Assembly (NCBI GenBank): GCA_024641305.1 | Contig: JAHEDI010000001.1 | Coordinates: 48,501-112,500 of the forward strand | DNA: 64,000 bases | DNA from: a bacterium | Lineage (GTDB): Bacteria > Actinomycetota > Acidimicrobiia > Spongiisociales > JAENVV01 | Reading direction: 5' to 3' | Part shown: positions 29,330 to 38,857 of the stretch, piece after piece | Layout: each line of letters starts with the position of its first letter | How positions within the stretch are numbered: the stretch's first letter is position 1 | Position numbers and translations under genes: made by a program | Notes under the pieces: generated by a model | What the model saw: only the letters and a program-made list of their open reading frames with translations | The model's database searches: none | Told to the model about the DNA's origin: nothing

Positions 29330-29851
29330 TCACCACGAGTCAAAGTGGACGACCTCGTCAAAGGGACGCCGATCCAGGTTCTTTATGGGCTTCAGAGGTC
29401 GGTCGGCCGGGAAACCGAGCGCCACGAGGATGGCTACGAAACGATCCTGAGGCAGTCCAAGCACTTCCCGGGCCAGGTCCTGGTCCCGGCAGGCGGCCAG
29501 TCCGCTTCCCACCCCTTGGTCAGCAGCAACTAGGGCAAGTTGAAGGGCGGCTTGGCCAAGATCGAATCGGTTCATGAGGGCCATGCGTTCATCGTCGGAA
29601 ATCGGCTGAACGAAGGCGACCACATTGGCAGCACCAGCCGTGAATCCAGCCCCTTGCCAAGCCGCCGACAGGCGGGTCTTCTGGTCCTGATCGCTGACGA
29701 CCACGAAATCCCATGGCTGGCGGTTGCTCCCCGAAGGCGACAGGCGCGCGCCCTCAAGAATGAGGCGGAGGACTGCCTCGGGTATCGATTCATCGGTGAA
29801 GCTGCGAACCTGACGGCGAGATGTGATGGCGTCCCAAGTATCCATGTGCAC
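29330..29851 (-). CDS. Nitroreductase family protein
   Basis: 'AITSRRQVRSFTDESIPEAVLRLILEGARLSPSGSNRQPWDFVVV'. Confidence 0.88.
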   Translation of the reverse strand: MHMDTWDAITSRRQVRSFTDESIPEAVLRLILEGARLSPSGSNRQPWDFVVVSDQDQKTRLSAAWQGAGFTAGAANVVAFVQPISDDERMALMNRFDLGQAALQLALVAADQGVGSGLAACRDQDLAREVLGLPQDRFVAILVALGFPADRPLKPIKNLDRRPFDEVVHFDSW

Positions 29852-29898
29852 ACCCTAGAGGTTCGGCACCGCCCGTGTCCTCCGCTTCCCGGATCCGA

Positions 29899-30495
29899 CT
29901 AGATCTTGTCGAGGAACTCAAGCATCCGATCCACCACAAGGCCGGTAGCAGCTTCGTCGTATGACGGAAGCGAGCTATCCGTGAAGTAGTGCTGATCGCC
30001 GCTGTACAGGAACAGCGTGCCGTCATCGGCTTCGTCGACGAGCTCCCGCGCGGCGTCGAGGTCGCCTTCATCAACGAAGAACGGGTCTGCGTCCATGCCG
30101 TGAATTTGCACCGGAACACCGGCCGGCCACTCCCCAAACTCCGACGTCGGCAAGCACGAATAGAGGAAGACCGCACCGCGCGCACCTGGTCGGGTCTGTG
30201 CGAGCTTCTGGGCAGACATTACGCCTAAGGAGAGCCCAACATATACGAGGTCGGCTGGTAGGCCTTCAACGGCCTTGACGCCCAAATTCATCGTGTCCTC
30301 AAAGCCGATTGTTCGCACAAAGGCGAGCCCCTCTTCGATGGAGTCGAAGGTTCGACCGTCAAACAGATCGGGCGTGTGCACCGTGTGGCCGGCGGCCCGA
30401 AGTCGGTTCGCGAAGGCCACCAGACCGGACGTCAATCCCTGCACGTGGTGGAACTGCACTATCTCAGCCAAGATGATCCTCCATCCGCCCGCCAT
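29899..30495 (-). CDS. Dienelactone hydrolase family protein
   Basis: 'HTPDLFDGRTF', 'YVGLSLGVMSAQKLAQTRPGARGAVFLYSC', 'LYSGDQHYFTDSSLPSYDEAA'. Nucleophile-elbow region is GLSLG; start uncertain. Confidence 0.78.
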   Translation of the reverse strand: MAGGWRIILAEIVQFHHVQGLTSGLVAFANRLRAAGHTVHTPDLFDGRTFDSIEEGLAFVRTIGFEDTMNLGVKAVEGLPADLVYVGLSLGVMSAQKLAQTRPGARGAVFLYSCLPTSEFGEWPAGVPVQIHGMDADPFFVDEGDLDAARELVDEADDGTLFLYSGDQHYFTDSSLPSYDEAATGLVVDRMLEFLDKI

Positions 30496-30536
30496 GAGAC
30501 AAGCCTGGTCACAAGAGAACCAACATTACCGGTCCT

Positions 30537-30800
30537 TCACGCAACGACAGGTGCCAAACCGGGGTCCTCACTGTCTCCGGCAGGACAGGAGATCGTCGGT
30601 AGTCTTCCATCGCCGGCGCGTGGACCAACGTTTCTCCATTCGACAACGAGGCCGGCTTCGGCGACCCGATCCTGAAACTGTTGTGGTGTTCCCACCGCGC
30701 CGTCGGCGAGCCAGTACAGCACAGACCCACCAAGTACGAACGCGCCGGCAACAACGATCGCCCAGCCAATGATTCGAGCCTTGGGCCGCCGGCCGGTCAC
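30537..30800 (-). CDS. Small single-TM protein
   Basis: 87 aa; 'ARIIGWAIVVAGAFVLGGSVLYWLA' TM; ATGA overlap with the upstream GNAT gene. Confidence 0.55.
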   Translation of the reverse strand: MTGRRPKARIIGWAIVVAGAFVLGGSVLYWLADGAVGTPQQFQDRVAEAGLVVEWRNVGPRAGDGRLPTISCPAGDSEDPGLAPVVA

Positions 30801-31507
30801 CCGTTGCCTCGAGGAATCGCCTGGAACGATTCAAGTGTGGCCAGCTGTGCGCCGCTACCATCGAAGTTCCCGGGAGCAAGCCAGGCCTGGAACGCCGGGC
30901 GGAGGTCGGGCCAGTCCCGGTCGGTGATCGCGTACCAGGCAGTATCCCGACTACGACCCTTGTAGTGGGTGGCCAGCCGAAAGGTACCTTCATAGTGAAA
31001 GCCCAGCCGGCGGGCAGCGGTGTGCGACGGACCGTTCAAGTCGTCACATTTCCATTCACATCGTCGATAGCCGAGATCAAAGCAATTGTCGATCATCAGG
31101 TACAGCGCCTCCGTTGCCGCGCTGGTTCTCTGAAGGCTCGGCGAGAACGCCAGTGACCCGATCTCCAGCACCCCGTTTGGTGGGTCGATGCGCAGATATG
31201 AGGCCAACCCGACGGCGACTCCAGAAACAACAACCGCGTACGGCAACCAACCATCGAGCCTGTTGAGTCCATCGAGCGTCCGAGCAAGCTCGTCGACGTC
31301 GACAAAAGGACCGAACGACATATACGTCCACATTGCGGCCGAGGCAGGAGCGAAGGCCTCGAATAGTTGGGCGGCATGGTCACCGGCGTCCAGGGGGACC
31401 AGGCTGGCCAGGGCTCCCCGGAGTGGGACGCGCGACGGCCGTGGGGGCTCTCGCCAGCCGAGAAGATCGTCCCCGATCGGTTGTCCAAACTCATTGGTCC
31501 GGGTCAC
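30797..31507 (-). CDS. GNAT family N-acetyltransferase
   Basis: 'AVGLASYLRIDPPNGVLEIGSLAFSPSLQRTSAATEALYLMIDNCFDLGYRRCEWKCDDLNGPSHTAARRLGFHYEG'. Preferred start GTG (VTRTNEFGQPIGD); the ORF extends to 31615. Confidence 0.85.
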   Translation of the reverse strand: MTRTNEFGQPIGDDLLGWREPPRPSRVPLRGALASLVPLDAGDHAAQLFEAFAPASAAMWTYMSFGPFVDVDELARTLDGLNRLDGWLPYAVVVSGVAVGLASYLRIDPPNGVLEIGSLAFSPSLQRTSAATEALYLMIDNCFDLGYRRCEWKCDDLNGPSHTAARRLGFHYEGTFRLATHYKGRSRDTAWYAITDRDWPDLRPAFQAWLAPGNFDGSGAQLATLESFQAIPRGNG

Positions 31508-31617
31508 GCCGTGATCGTAGTAGTTGCCTTGGTATTCAGACGCCAACGTGCCTGCGGTGAGGACGGCTTCTTGGCCAGTTGGCGACCCGGGTGTCGAAGT
31601 GCGATGATCGGACAACC

Positions 31618-32307
31618 GTGAACAACCTCATTGTCCAGATCTACACGATGCAGTCTGTCGAAGAAGCCCTCGCAGTGGCAGCGCTCGGTGTCGACCACCT
31701 CGGAGTGACCCCATCCCGCCGGGGTTTACCTGGCGAGATCTCCAACGGCCTCGCCGCCGATGTCTGCTCGGCGTTGATCGGGCATGCCAAATCGGTCGCG
31801 TTGACTGTCGAAACCGACCTCGACGCCATCGAATCCATGGTCAGCGAGGTCCGCCCCGACATTCTGCACCTCTGTGCCCCAGCAGGCGCGTTGGGGCCGA
31901 CCAGCGTAAAGATCTTGCAGCGTCGGATCCCGCGAACTCAAATCATGCAAGCGATAGCGGTGACAGGCCCGGAATCGGTTGACGTGGCCAGGTCGTATGC
32001 TCCATTTGTCGACTACCTGATCCTTGACTCCGTGGATCCGAACATCGCCGGAATCGGCGCGGCCGGAACGATCCATGACTGGGCCGAAAGTGCCGCAATA
32101 GTCGCCGCCGTAGAGCTACCGGTGATCCTGGCCGGTGGATTGTCGCCTGAAAATGTTTCGGCGGCCATCGCTCGCGTCCGACCGGCGGGAGTTGACTCGC
32201 TTACCCACACAAACCGGCACGTGACCTCGGGCCGCTTCCGAAAGGATCTTGCGAAAGTTCAGCGCTTTGTCAAGGAAGCCAGGGGAGCGACACCATCGGA
32301 CGGATAG
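31618..32307 (+). CDS. TrpF (phosphoribosylanthranilate isomerase)-like TIM barrel, catalytic Cys apparently missing
   Basis: 'EEALAVAALGVDHLGVTPS', 'VDYLILDS', 'PVILAGGLSPENVSAAIARVRPAGVD'. GTG start at 31618. Confidence 0.75.
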   Translation: MNNLIVQIYTMQSVEEALAVAALGVDHLGVTPSRRGLPGEISNGLAADVCSALIGHAKSVALTVETDLDAIESMVSEVRPDILHLCAPAGALGPTSVKILQRRIPRTQIMQAIAVTGPESVDVARSYAPFVDYLILDSVDPNIAGIGAAGTIHDWAESAAIVAAVELPVILAGGLSPENVSAAIARVRPAGVDSLTHTNRHVTSGRFRKDLAKVQRFVKEARGATPSDG

Positions 32308-33248
32308 TTGTCATTGGCGATGCCAATGTGGACCTTGAAATTCGCCTTCCCAAACCCGGAGTTTCCCCGCACGCCAATCCGGACCCCCGACTGTTCGGCG
32401 GGGGATCTGCGGCAAACACCGCAGCCGCTCTCGCCCGATTGGGAGAGCAGTGTTCATTTGTCGGCACGGTCGGAGACGACAGCTACGGCCGATATGCCAT
32501 CGAAAGCTTGCGCCAAGCGGGAGTCGACACGGAATCAGTCGAGACCACCCCCAATGACTCCACCGTGACCGTCATCACAGTGCTACCGACCGGCGGCGAT
32601 CGGCTCATCTATGTTTGGCCGCCCCGCGGCGGTGCTCATGGCCACCTCCAAGAGTCCCAAACCCTCGCGTCCCTTAAGGGCTCCGATTGGCTTCACGTGT
32701 CTGGCATTTGTTTGCGCCTGTCTCCCGCACGCGAGGCGATTCTTGAGACGATGCGGCGGGCGAAAGAAGCGGGCATTACGGTGTCTTTCGACCTCAACCT
32801 CCGCCTTGAAAACTGGGGATGGGAAGACGCCTTTCGAGACGTCGTCGAAAGAGCCCTGACGAGCTCGGACGTGATCCTCGGCGCGGCGATCGACGAGATC
32901 ATCCCCCTTGCCGGACTAGACGATCCGATTCAAGCGGCCACGCAGCTGGCTGGCACGAAGAGCGTCGTCATCGCTCGAATGGGAAAGGAAGGGGCAGTGG
33001 CCTGCTCCGCCAGTGGGATAGCCCGGGCAGCCAGCTTCGATGTCGAAGTGGTAGACACGGTCGGTGCCGGCGACGCTTTCAACGCCGGCTTCATTACGGC
33101 ACGTAGACGGGCCCTGGATCTAGCCGAAGCCATCCGTTGGGGCAATGCGGTTGCTGCTCTTACCATCGCCAAGGCGGGCGCCCGTTCGACGCCAAGCATC
33201 GACGAGGTAGAGCGCCTGTTGGCGTCGGTGACCGGGCCCCTGGAATAA
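32295..33248 (+). CDS. PfkB/ribokinase-family sugar kinase (apparent ATC start; GTG at 32328 is the first canonical start)
   Basis: 'GRIVVIGDANVDLEIRLPKPG', 'LFGGGSAANTAAALARLGEQCSFVGTVGDDSYG', 'VDTVGAGDAFNAGFI'. 'aggggag' SD-like sequence 7 nt upstream of ATC. Confidence 0.85.
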   Translation: MGRIVVIGDANVDLEIRLPKPGVSPHANPDPRLFGGGSAANTAAALARLGEQCSFVGTVGDDSYGRYAIESLRQAGVDTESVETTPNDSTVTVITVLPTGGDRLIYVWPPRGGAHGHLQESQTLASLKGSDWLHVSGICLRLSPAREAILETMRRAKEAGITVSFDLNLRLENWGWEDAFRDVVERALTSSDVILGAAIDEIIPLAGLDDPIQAATQLAGTKSVVIARMGKEGAVACSASGIARAASFDVEVVDTVGAGDAFNAGFITARRRALDLAEAIRWGNAVAALTIAKAGARSTPSIDEVERLLASVTGPLE

Positions 33249-33447
33249 CTGCTCCAATGTCAAATAGCGCCTGGACCAAAAGGGTTTGTTTCAGCGACCG
33301 ACATGACTAAGCCGCTCGATGCACTGTCCAGCACTCTGGGTGGTTGCTGCCTTCGTCATGCTCATTCCGATCGTCATGCTCGCCCTATCCCTCAGGCTGG
33401 GGTATCCGGCAATCCGATTGGAACTGGCAAGTCGGCGGGTAGGTCCA

Positions 33448-33975
33448 TCAGGAGCTCCGTTGCCAGCTGAAACCCGGTACGAGGATGCCCTCCCCCGGCA
33501 CCCCATATTTGATCAGCGTGAAACAAATCAAGATTGTGGCGAGAGACACCGGGCGCTCCGCATACATGGAGTCTGCCTGAAAGGTGGCCAGTTTCGTACC
33601 GTGTTCGGTCAGCAGCCAGGGCGATCGGTCGTATCGTTTCCGGCTCGTCGGAAAGAAGTTATAGGCGAAGTCCCTGCCGTTAATACCGTAGGACCGTTGG
33701 CCGACCGAAGATCCAATCGCCAGCCTGCCGTTAGGGCAGGTGACAATCGGAACAAGCTCCCCACCCATTCCACCCGAGCCAATACGCCATCGAGTACCGT
33801 CCGGGAGCTCGACGCGACGACCCCTCCCGAGAAAAACTCGGAACCAACTATCGCGGCCCAACCGGGCGAGAACCTTTTGCTCGCCGTCGGGGGATCGAGC
33901 TTGGACCAGCAATGATGAAGGGAATCGGATCCACCTGACCCGCTGCATGGATGCCGAACCAACAATACGATCCAT
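33448..33975 (-). CDS. Conserved-looking hypothetical protein
   Basis: 175 aa, coherent codon usage, soluble beta-rich with one hydrophobic C-terminal segment; no family recognised. Confidence 0.5.
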   Translation of the reverse strand: MDRIVGSASMQRVRWIRFPSSLLVQARSPDGEQKVLARLGRDSWFRVFLGRGRRVELPDGTRWRIGSGGMGGELVPIVTCPNGRLAIGSSVGQRSYGINGRDFAYNFFPTSRKRYDRSPWLLTEHGTKLATFQADSMYAERPVSLATILICFTLIKYGVPGEGILVPGFSWQRSS

Positions 33976-34148
33976 ACCTCAACAGTACGCGACACCAAAG
34001 AGCAGCAACGCCAACCGAACGAAGGAGACCATTGGCAGGAGAGGGGGAGCGGGCTGAGTTGGCCAGACGCCGCCGGCGAAGCAGCCATTTCGAGTCAGTA
34101 GATCGTCAGACTCACGAATGCGGCGGTACTCTGGACGAAGTCCAACTA

Positions 34149-35480
34149 ATGGGGCAGAGGGTGAAGAAGTATCTCGCCTATACGGCCAGGCTTGCCGCTG
34201 ACACTCCGGCTGACCGGAACCGGATTGTCGACTTCTGGCGCGTGGTGGCGATACTCGTTGTGGCCTTCGGCCACTGGTTGGCGGCCTCAATCTGGCTCAA
34301 GCCAGATGGCGAGATCGCCCTGCTGAATTCGCTTGAATGGATCCCCTATGCGGCATGGGTCACGTGGATCGTGCAGGTAATGCCGATCTTTTTCCTCGCG
34401 GGCGGATATGCCAACGCGCGGGGATTACGCAAGGTGGAGGCGAATGCCGAACTGCGCCGCGACTGGATCACGGCCAGGGCGCGACGCCTCTTTACTCCCG
34501 TTTTGCCACTGCTCGTAGTTTGGGTTGCCCTCATCCTGGTGATGCGGACGTTCGTGCCGCCTGAGGTCATTTACGCCGGAGCCATGTCTGCCACCGTGCC
34601 TCTGTGGTTCCTTGCCGTCTACCTGCTCCTCAACGCGATAGCGCCATTGACGCACGCATGGTGGGAGCGATCAGGTGTCGTCACGATCCTCATCCTGTCT
34701 GGCGCGGCCATTGCCGTAGACGTCGCCCGCTTCGCATTTGACGTGCCGGGAATCGGCTGGGCCAACTTCTTGTTTGTGTGGGCCACAGTTCATCAAGTTG
34801 GATATTGGTGGTCAATGCATGACGGGGGGGATGGGGTGCCGACTAGAACCGGGTGGATGATCTTCGGAACTGCTTCGGTTTTACTCACCATCATCACCTG
34901 GATTGGCTGGTACCCGGTAGCCATGGTCGGCGTTCCTGGGGCAGGGCTGACAAATATGACCCCACCGACGTTTGCCATTGCCATCCTCGGCCTCATGCAG
35001 TTCGGCGTGATCATCGGAACACAACACGGCGTACGGCGCTTAACCGCGAAACCCAAAGCGTGGCACGGCGTAGTCACCGTCTCGGGTATCCTGATGACCA
35101 TCTACCTGTGGCACCTCTCGGCGATGTCACTGGTCGCTGCAGCCGGTCTGTTCACGGTTGGTGGTCGGGCCTTCAAAATTGAACCAGGCACAGGCTGGTG
35201 GTGGGTAACTCGACCGATCTGGCTCCTTGTCCTGGCCGCTGCGACGATCGGGCTTGTAGCGATCTTTGCTCGTTATGAATGGCGCATCAGCCGGGCACCG
35301 ATGCCTGAAAGCCGGAGGGTTGTCGCCATTGGCCTACTGCTGATCGCCGGATCCGCAGCTGCGGTCGCAACAATTGGCATCAGTACACGAGATGCGGTTG
35401 TGCAATGGACGATCCCGGTCGCAGCGATCGCCGGATCCGCCATGCTCGGTGCATTGCCAACCCGAAAGAAGCCCGGTTGA
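34149..35480 (+). CDS. Acyltransferase-3-like multi-TM membrane protein
   Basis: 'RNRIVDFWRVVAILVVAFGHWLAASIW', 'MPIFFLAGGYANARGL', many TM segments. Start at MGQRVKKYLAY. Confidence 0.78.
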   Translation: MGQRVKKYLAYTARLAADTPADRNRIVDFWRVVAILVVAFGHWLAASIWLKPDGEIALLNSLEWIPYAAWVTWIVQVMPIFFLAGGYANARGLRKVEANAELRRDWITARARRLFTPVLPLLVVWVALILVMRTFVPPEVIYAGAMSATVPLWFLAVYLLLNAIAPLTHAWWERSGVVTILILSGAAIAVDVARFAFDVPGIGWANFLFVWATVHQVGYWWSMHDGGDGVPTRTGWMIFGTASVLLTIITWIGWYPVAMVGVPGAGLTNMTPPTFAIAILGLMQFGVIIGTQHGVRRLTAKPKAWHGVVTVSGILMTIYLWHLSAMSLVAAAGLFTVGGRAFKIEPGTGWWWVTRPIWLLVLAAATIGLVAIFARYEWRISRAPMPESRRVVAIGLLLIAGSAAAVATIGISTRDAVVQWTIPVAAIAGSAMLGALPTRKKPG

Positions 35481-35757
35481 CGTGTCGTGGTGAGCGTCGG
35501 TAGAAGCATCATGACGAGGCTATTCGTAATTCATCGAGTCCTTGGCAAGCAGGAAATTCACAACAAACACGGCCAACCCGATAGTGAATAGTGCGGCAGA
35601 CACGACGAGGAACGTCCCGGCCGAGATCCATTGGCCAACAGACCTCGAGTCGGGACCTGCCCGCGGATTAGCCAGCCCGATTCGCCGTCCTCGTCGACGC
35701 CAGGAATGCGATACTTGGATCGACAGGAGTTCAGGATCGGACAGAGGAGGCGGACGT

Positions 35758-36519
35758 ATGGACCTGAAACTTGAAGGACGCACCGTCCTGGTGACCGGCG
35801 GAACCAGAGGAATTGGAAGGGCGATCGTTGACGGTTTTGTCGCCGAAGGCGCCAACGTAGGTTTCTGCGCGCGTACCGTCTCAGAAGTCGAGGCAACCGA
35901 ACAAGCCATCTCTACCGACACCGTCGATGTGGTCGGCACGGCACTCGATATGGGTGACCCGGCGGCCATCAACGCCTGGGTGGCCGATTCCGCCGGGCAC
36001 TTCGGTGGTATCGATGTCATCGTGAGCAACGTCAGCGCGCTGGCCATCCCCGATACCGACGAGAACTGGGAGGCTTCGCTTCGGGTAGACCTGATGGGAA
36101 CCGTCCGTTTGGTCAAGGCAGCGATGCCATTTCTCGAAAACAGCGACGCCCCCTCGATTGTCGCCATATCAAGCGTCTCGGGGCGGGAGGCCGATTTCGC
36201 CTCAGGTCCCTATGGCACGGCGAAGTCGGCAATTATCGCCTACATACAGGGACTTGCTCTTCAGCTTGCGGTGAAAGGGATCCGGGCGAATACCGTATCG
36301 CCAGGCAATACCTACTTCCCGGGTGGCGTCTGGGAAAGCATCGAGCGGGACAACCCGGAATTATTCGAATACGCCATGGGTCTGAACCCGACCGGTCGCA
36401 TGGCAGCACCCGTTGAGATTGCCGCCGGAGTTGTATTCCTGGCAAGTCCGGTATCCAGTTTCACCACCGGCACCAACCTGGTCATCGACGGCGCCCTCAC
36501 CCGCGGGATCCAATTCTGA
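35758..36519 (+). CDS. SDR family oxidoreductase
   Basis: 'MDLKLEGRTVLVTGGTRGIGRAIVDGFVAEGANVGFCAR', 'YGTAKSAIIAY', 'GTNLVIDGALTRGIQF'. Confidence 0.88.
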   Translation: MDLKLEGRTVLVTGGTRGIGRAIVDGFVAEGANVGFCARTVSEVEATEQAISTDTVDVVGTALDMGDPAAINAWVADSAGHFGGIDVIVSNVSALAIPDTDENWEASLRVDLMGTVRLVKAAMPFLENSDAPSIVAISSVSGREADFASGPYGTAKSAIIAYIQGLALQLAVKGIRANTVSPGNTYFPGGVWESIERDNPELFEYAMGLNPTGRMAAPVEIAAGVVFLASPVSSFTTGTNLVIDGALTRGIQF

Positions 36520-36595
36520 CAAAGCCGACTCGCTGACAAATTTTGGCTTCGAGTGGCGAAATGGCAGTTGGTATCACGTAGTCATCCGGTAGCGG

Positions 36596-37624
36596 GTGGC
36601 TCACAAGAGCATTGGAATATCTATGGACATTGTGGAATTTACGCCGAGCCTTGAACAGTACGCCTACACATTTGGCGGGGTGGCGCCCGTCATGCGGATC
36701 AAGCCCGGATCCGTGCTCCGTCTCTGGTCAGAGGACGCCTTCAACCATGCCCTCAAATCGATTCACGACCTGTCAAGTGAGAAAGTAGACCTCAGGTACG
36801 TGAACCCACAGACCGGGCCGTTCTATGTGGAAGGGGCTGAACCGGGGGATACACTCGCCATTCACATCGTCGACCTTACTCCCGCCCGCACCTGGGGGGT
36901 CTCGGCGACTATTCCGTTTTTCGGCGGCCTGACGGGCACGGACCGCACGGTCAACCTTCAGGACGCGCTACCGGACACGACGTGGATCTACGAAGTCGAC
37001 CCGGCACGCAACACGGTCGGCTTTCAGGCCCGGTACGGAGCTTTCGAAGTTCAGCTTCCCATGGCCCCCATGCTCGGTACGGTCGGGGTTGCCCCATCGG
37101 GAGGCGAGGTGCGTTCGTCACTCGTTCCGGAGCGCTTCGGTGGCAATATGGATTCGCCAGAAGTCCGTGCCGGAACGACGTTGTTCCTTGGTGTCAATCA
37201 GGAAGGCGCCTTGTTCTCTGTGGGTGACGGCCACTATCGACAGGGTGAAGGGGAGGCCTGCGGAACTGCGGTCGAGGGAGCGATGAACTCGACGATCATC
37301 GTGGAACTCATCAAAGGTCAGGGGCCGGCCTGGCCCCGCTTGGAAAACGACGACTACTGGATGGCGGCCGGTTCGTCGCGACCGATGGAGGACTCCTGGC
37401 GGATCGCCCAAGTTGAGATGGTGCTGTGGTATCAGGAACTTTTCGGTTTGCATCAAATGGACGCATACCAACTGCTGTCTCAAACCACGGAGGTACCTAT
37501 CGCGAACGTTGTCGACGCCAACTACACCGTCGTGGTGAAAGCAGGCAAGGCGCCGCTACCGACGGTCGACGCGTTCGGCGGAATGCACTCAGAATTACGT
37601 GACAGGGCTCGCCAATTCCAATAA
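36596..37624 (+). CDS. Acetamidase/formamidase family protein
   Basis: 'PVMRIKPGSVLRLWSEDAF', 'NPQTGPFYVEGAEPGDTLAIHIVD', 'FGGNMDSPEVRAGTTLFLGVNQEGALFSVGDGHYRQGEGE'. Confidence 0.9.
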   Translation: MAHKSIGISMDIVEFTPSLEQYAYTFGGVAPVMRIKPGSVLRLWSEDAFNHALKSIHDLSSEKVDLRYVNPQTGPFYVEGAEPGDTLAIHIVDLTPARTWGVSATIPFFGGLTGTDRTVNLQDALPDTTWIYEVDPARNTVGFQARYGAFEVQLPMAPMLGTVGVAPSGGEVRSSLVPERFGGNMDSPEVRAGTTLFLGVNQEGALFSVGDGHYRQGEGEACGTAVEGAMNSTIIVELIKGQGPAWPRLENDDYWMAAGSSRPMEDSWRIAQVEMVLWYQELFGLHQMDAYQLLSQTTEVPIANVVDANYTVVVKAGKAPLPTVDAFGGMHSELRDRARQFQ

Positions 37625-37633
37625 CCCATGTCG

Positions 37634-38674
37634 TCATCGATCGATTCGGCCACCACCCAGTGTGGTTGCAGCGGGAAGGGTAGGGGAGCGCGGGATGCCA
37701 TTCTCAGGGACGGGTCGCTCCCAATGGATCGGCACGATTTGGTGAGTGTCAGACAACCCCTTCAGTGCCACGGTCCTGACGGCCCCAATCTCAAGGCCCT
37801 CCATCGACCCAATGAGGTCTCTCGTCGTCGACGAGATCAGGACTTCATCGGCTCCGCCCGCAGCTGCAACGCGGGCAGCCTTGTTGACTGTCAAGCCGAA
37901 TAGATCGTCGCCGGTGCGCTGGACCTCGCCAGTATGGATACCGATTCGGACGGATAGGGGAGCGTCAGCGAAAGCCTGTTGGAGTTCGACCGCAGCGCGG
38001 ACTGCAGCTCGGGCCGATTCGAATGCGAGCATCGATCCATCCCCAAGGAACTTGACCACGGTCCCGCCATGAGAAGTAGTGATGGATCGGATCATCTTCT
38101 CGTGCCGCACAATCAGCTCGGCCCACTGGGCGTCGCCGACATCCTCCGCCATCGCCGTCGAGTCGACTATGTCCGTGAAGACCAACGTCATCGTTCCTTC
38201 GGTTGCGCGAGTACCAGGCATCTGATCGCCGTCGCGAAGGATGGATGTCACGAGGTCGTTGAGGCTAGTTGTAATCTCGACGCCAAACACTTGCTGATTC
38301 GGCACAGGGCACGAGTTGTGCCATTGAATGACTCTCCAAACTCCGGCCTCAATTCTCAGCACCATTGAAGTTCGAAGCTCGGTCTCAGCATCGGGTGTGA
38401 TGATGGTCGAGAAGGCTGTCGCCCAGCCAAATTCACCGTCCTCGAAACCCTCCACCTCGGTCATACGGACGTGAAACTCAGGTTGCTCTGAGCGCTGCGT
38501 CTCACGGACACCAAAGACGGCCGAGCCTTTCCACCACTCGTCCCGATCGAACCCAAGAACACGGAGATTCGGATCAGAAGACATCAGATTACGTAGCGAT
38601 TCGAAATCCCCGGCGTACGCCTGCAATGCCCGGCGCGCTACGGATTCGATCTCAAGGGAGCGAGTTGGAGGCAT
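37634..38674 (-). CDS. Class III adenylate/guanylate cyclase with N-terminal SnoaL-like domain
   Basis: 'TLVFTDIVDSTAMAEDVGDAQW', 'VKFLGDGSMLAFESARAAVRAAVELQ', 'VRIGIHTGEVQRTGDDLFGLTVNKAARVA'. Start MPPTRSLEIES. Confidence 0.88.
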   Translation of the reverse strand: MPPTRSLEIESVARRALQAYAGDFESLRNLMSSDPNLRVLGFDRDEWWKGSAVFGVRETQRSEQPEFHVRMTEVEGFEDGEFGWATAFSTIITPDAETELRTSMVLRIEAGVWRVIQWHNSCPVPNQQVFGVEITTSLNDLVTSILRDGDQMPGTRATEGTMTLVFTDIVDSTAMAEDVGDAQWAELIVRHEKMIRSITTSHGGTVVKFLGDGSMLAFESARAAVRAAVELQQAFADAPLSVRIGIHTGEVQRTGDDLFGLTVNKAARVAAAGGADEVLISSTTRDLIGSMEGLEIGAVRTVALKGLSDTHQIVPIHWERPVPENGIPRSPTLPAATTLGGGRIDR

Positions 38675-38857
38675 CGGCGGAGGATAACACCCGGCCCGTA
38701 CCCGACTCTGAGCACTCACAAGCCAGACCGGAAGCGAGAACTATTCGGTGCCGGGGGTTCTGCTTTACATCAGGTGCGCCACGGATTCGATCTCAACCGT
38801 TTTGCTTTACATAACGTGGATTATGGGCGTTTAGCCTGCATGGCAGGTTCTCCGCCT

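Noticed and set aside
35520-36167. 215-aa minus-strand ORF opposite the SDR gene
   Set aside because: Mostly antisense shadow. Only the last ~60 residues look like a plausible small TM protein, but no good start codon was found for it.
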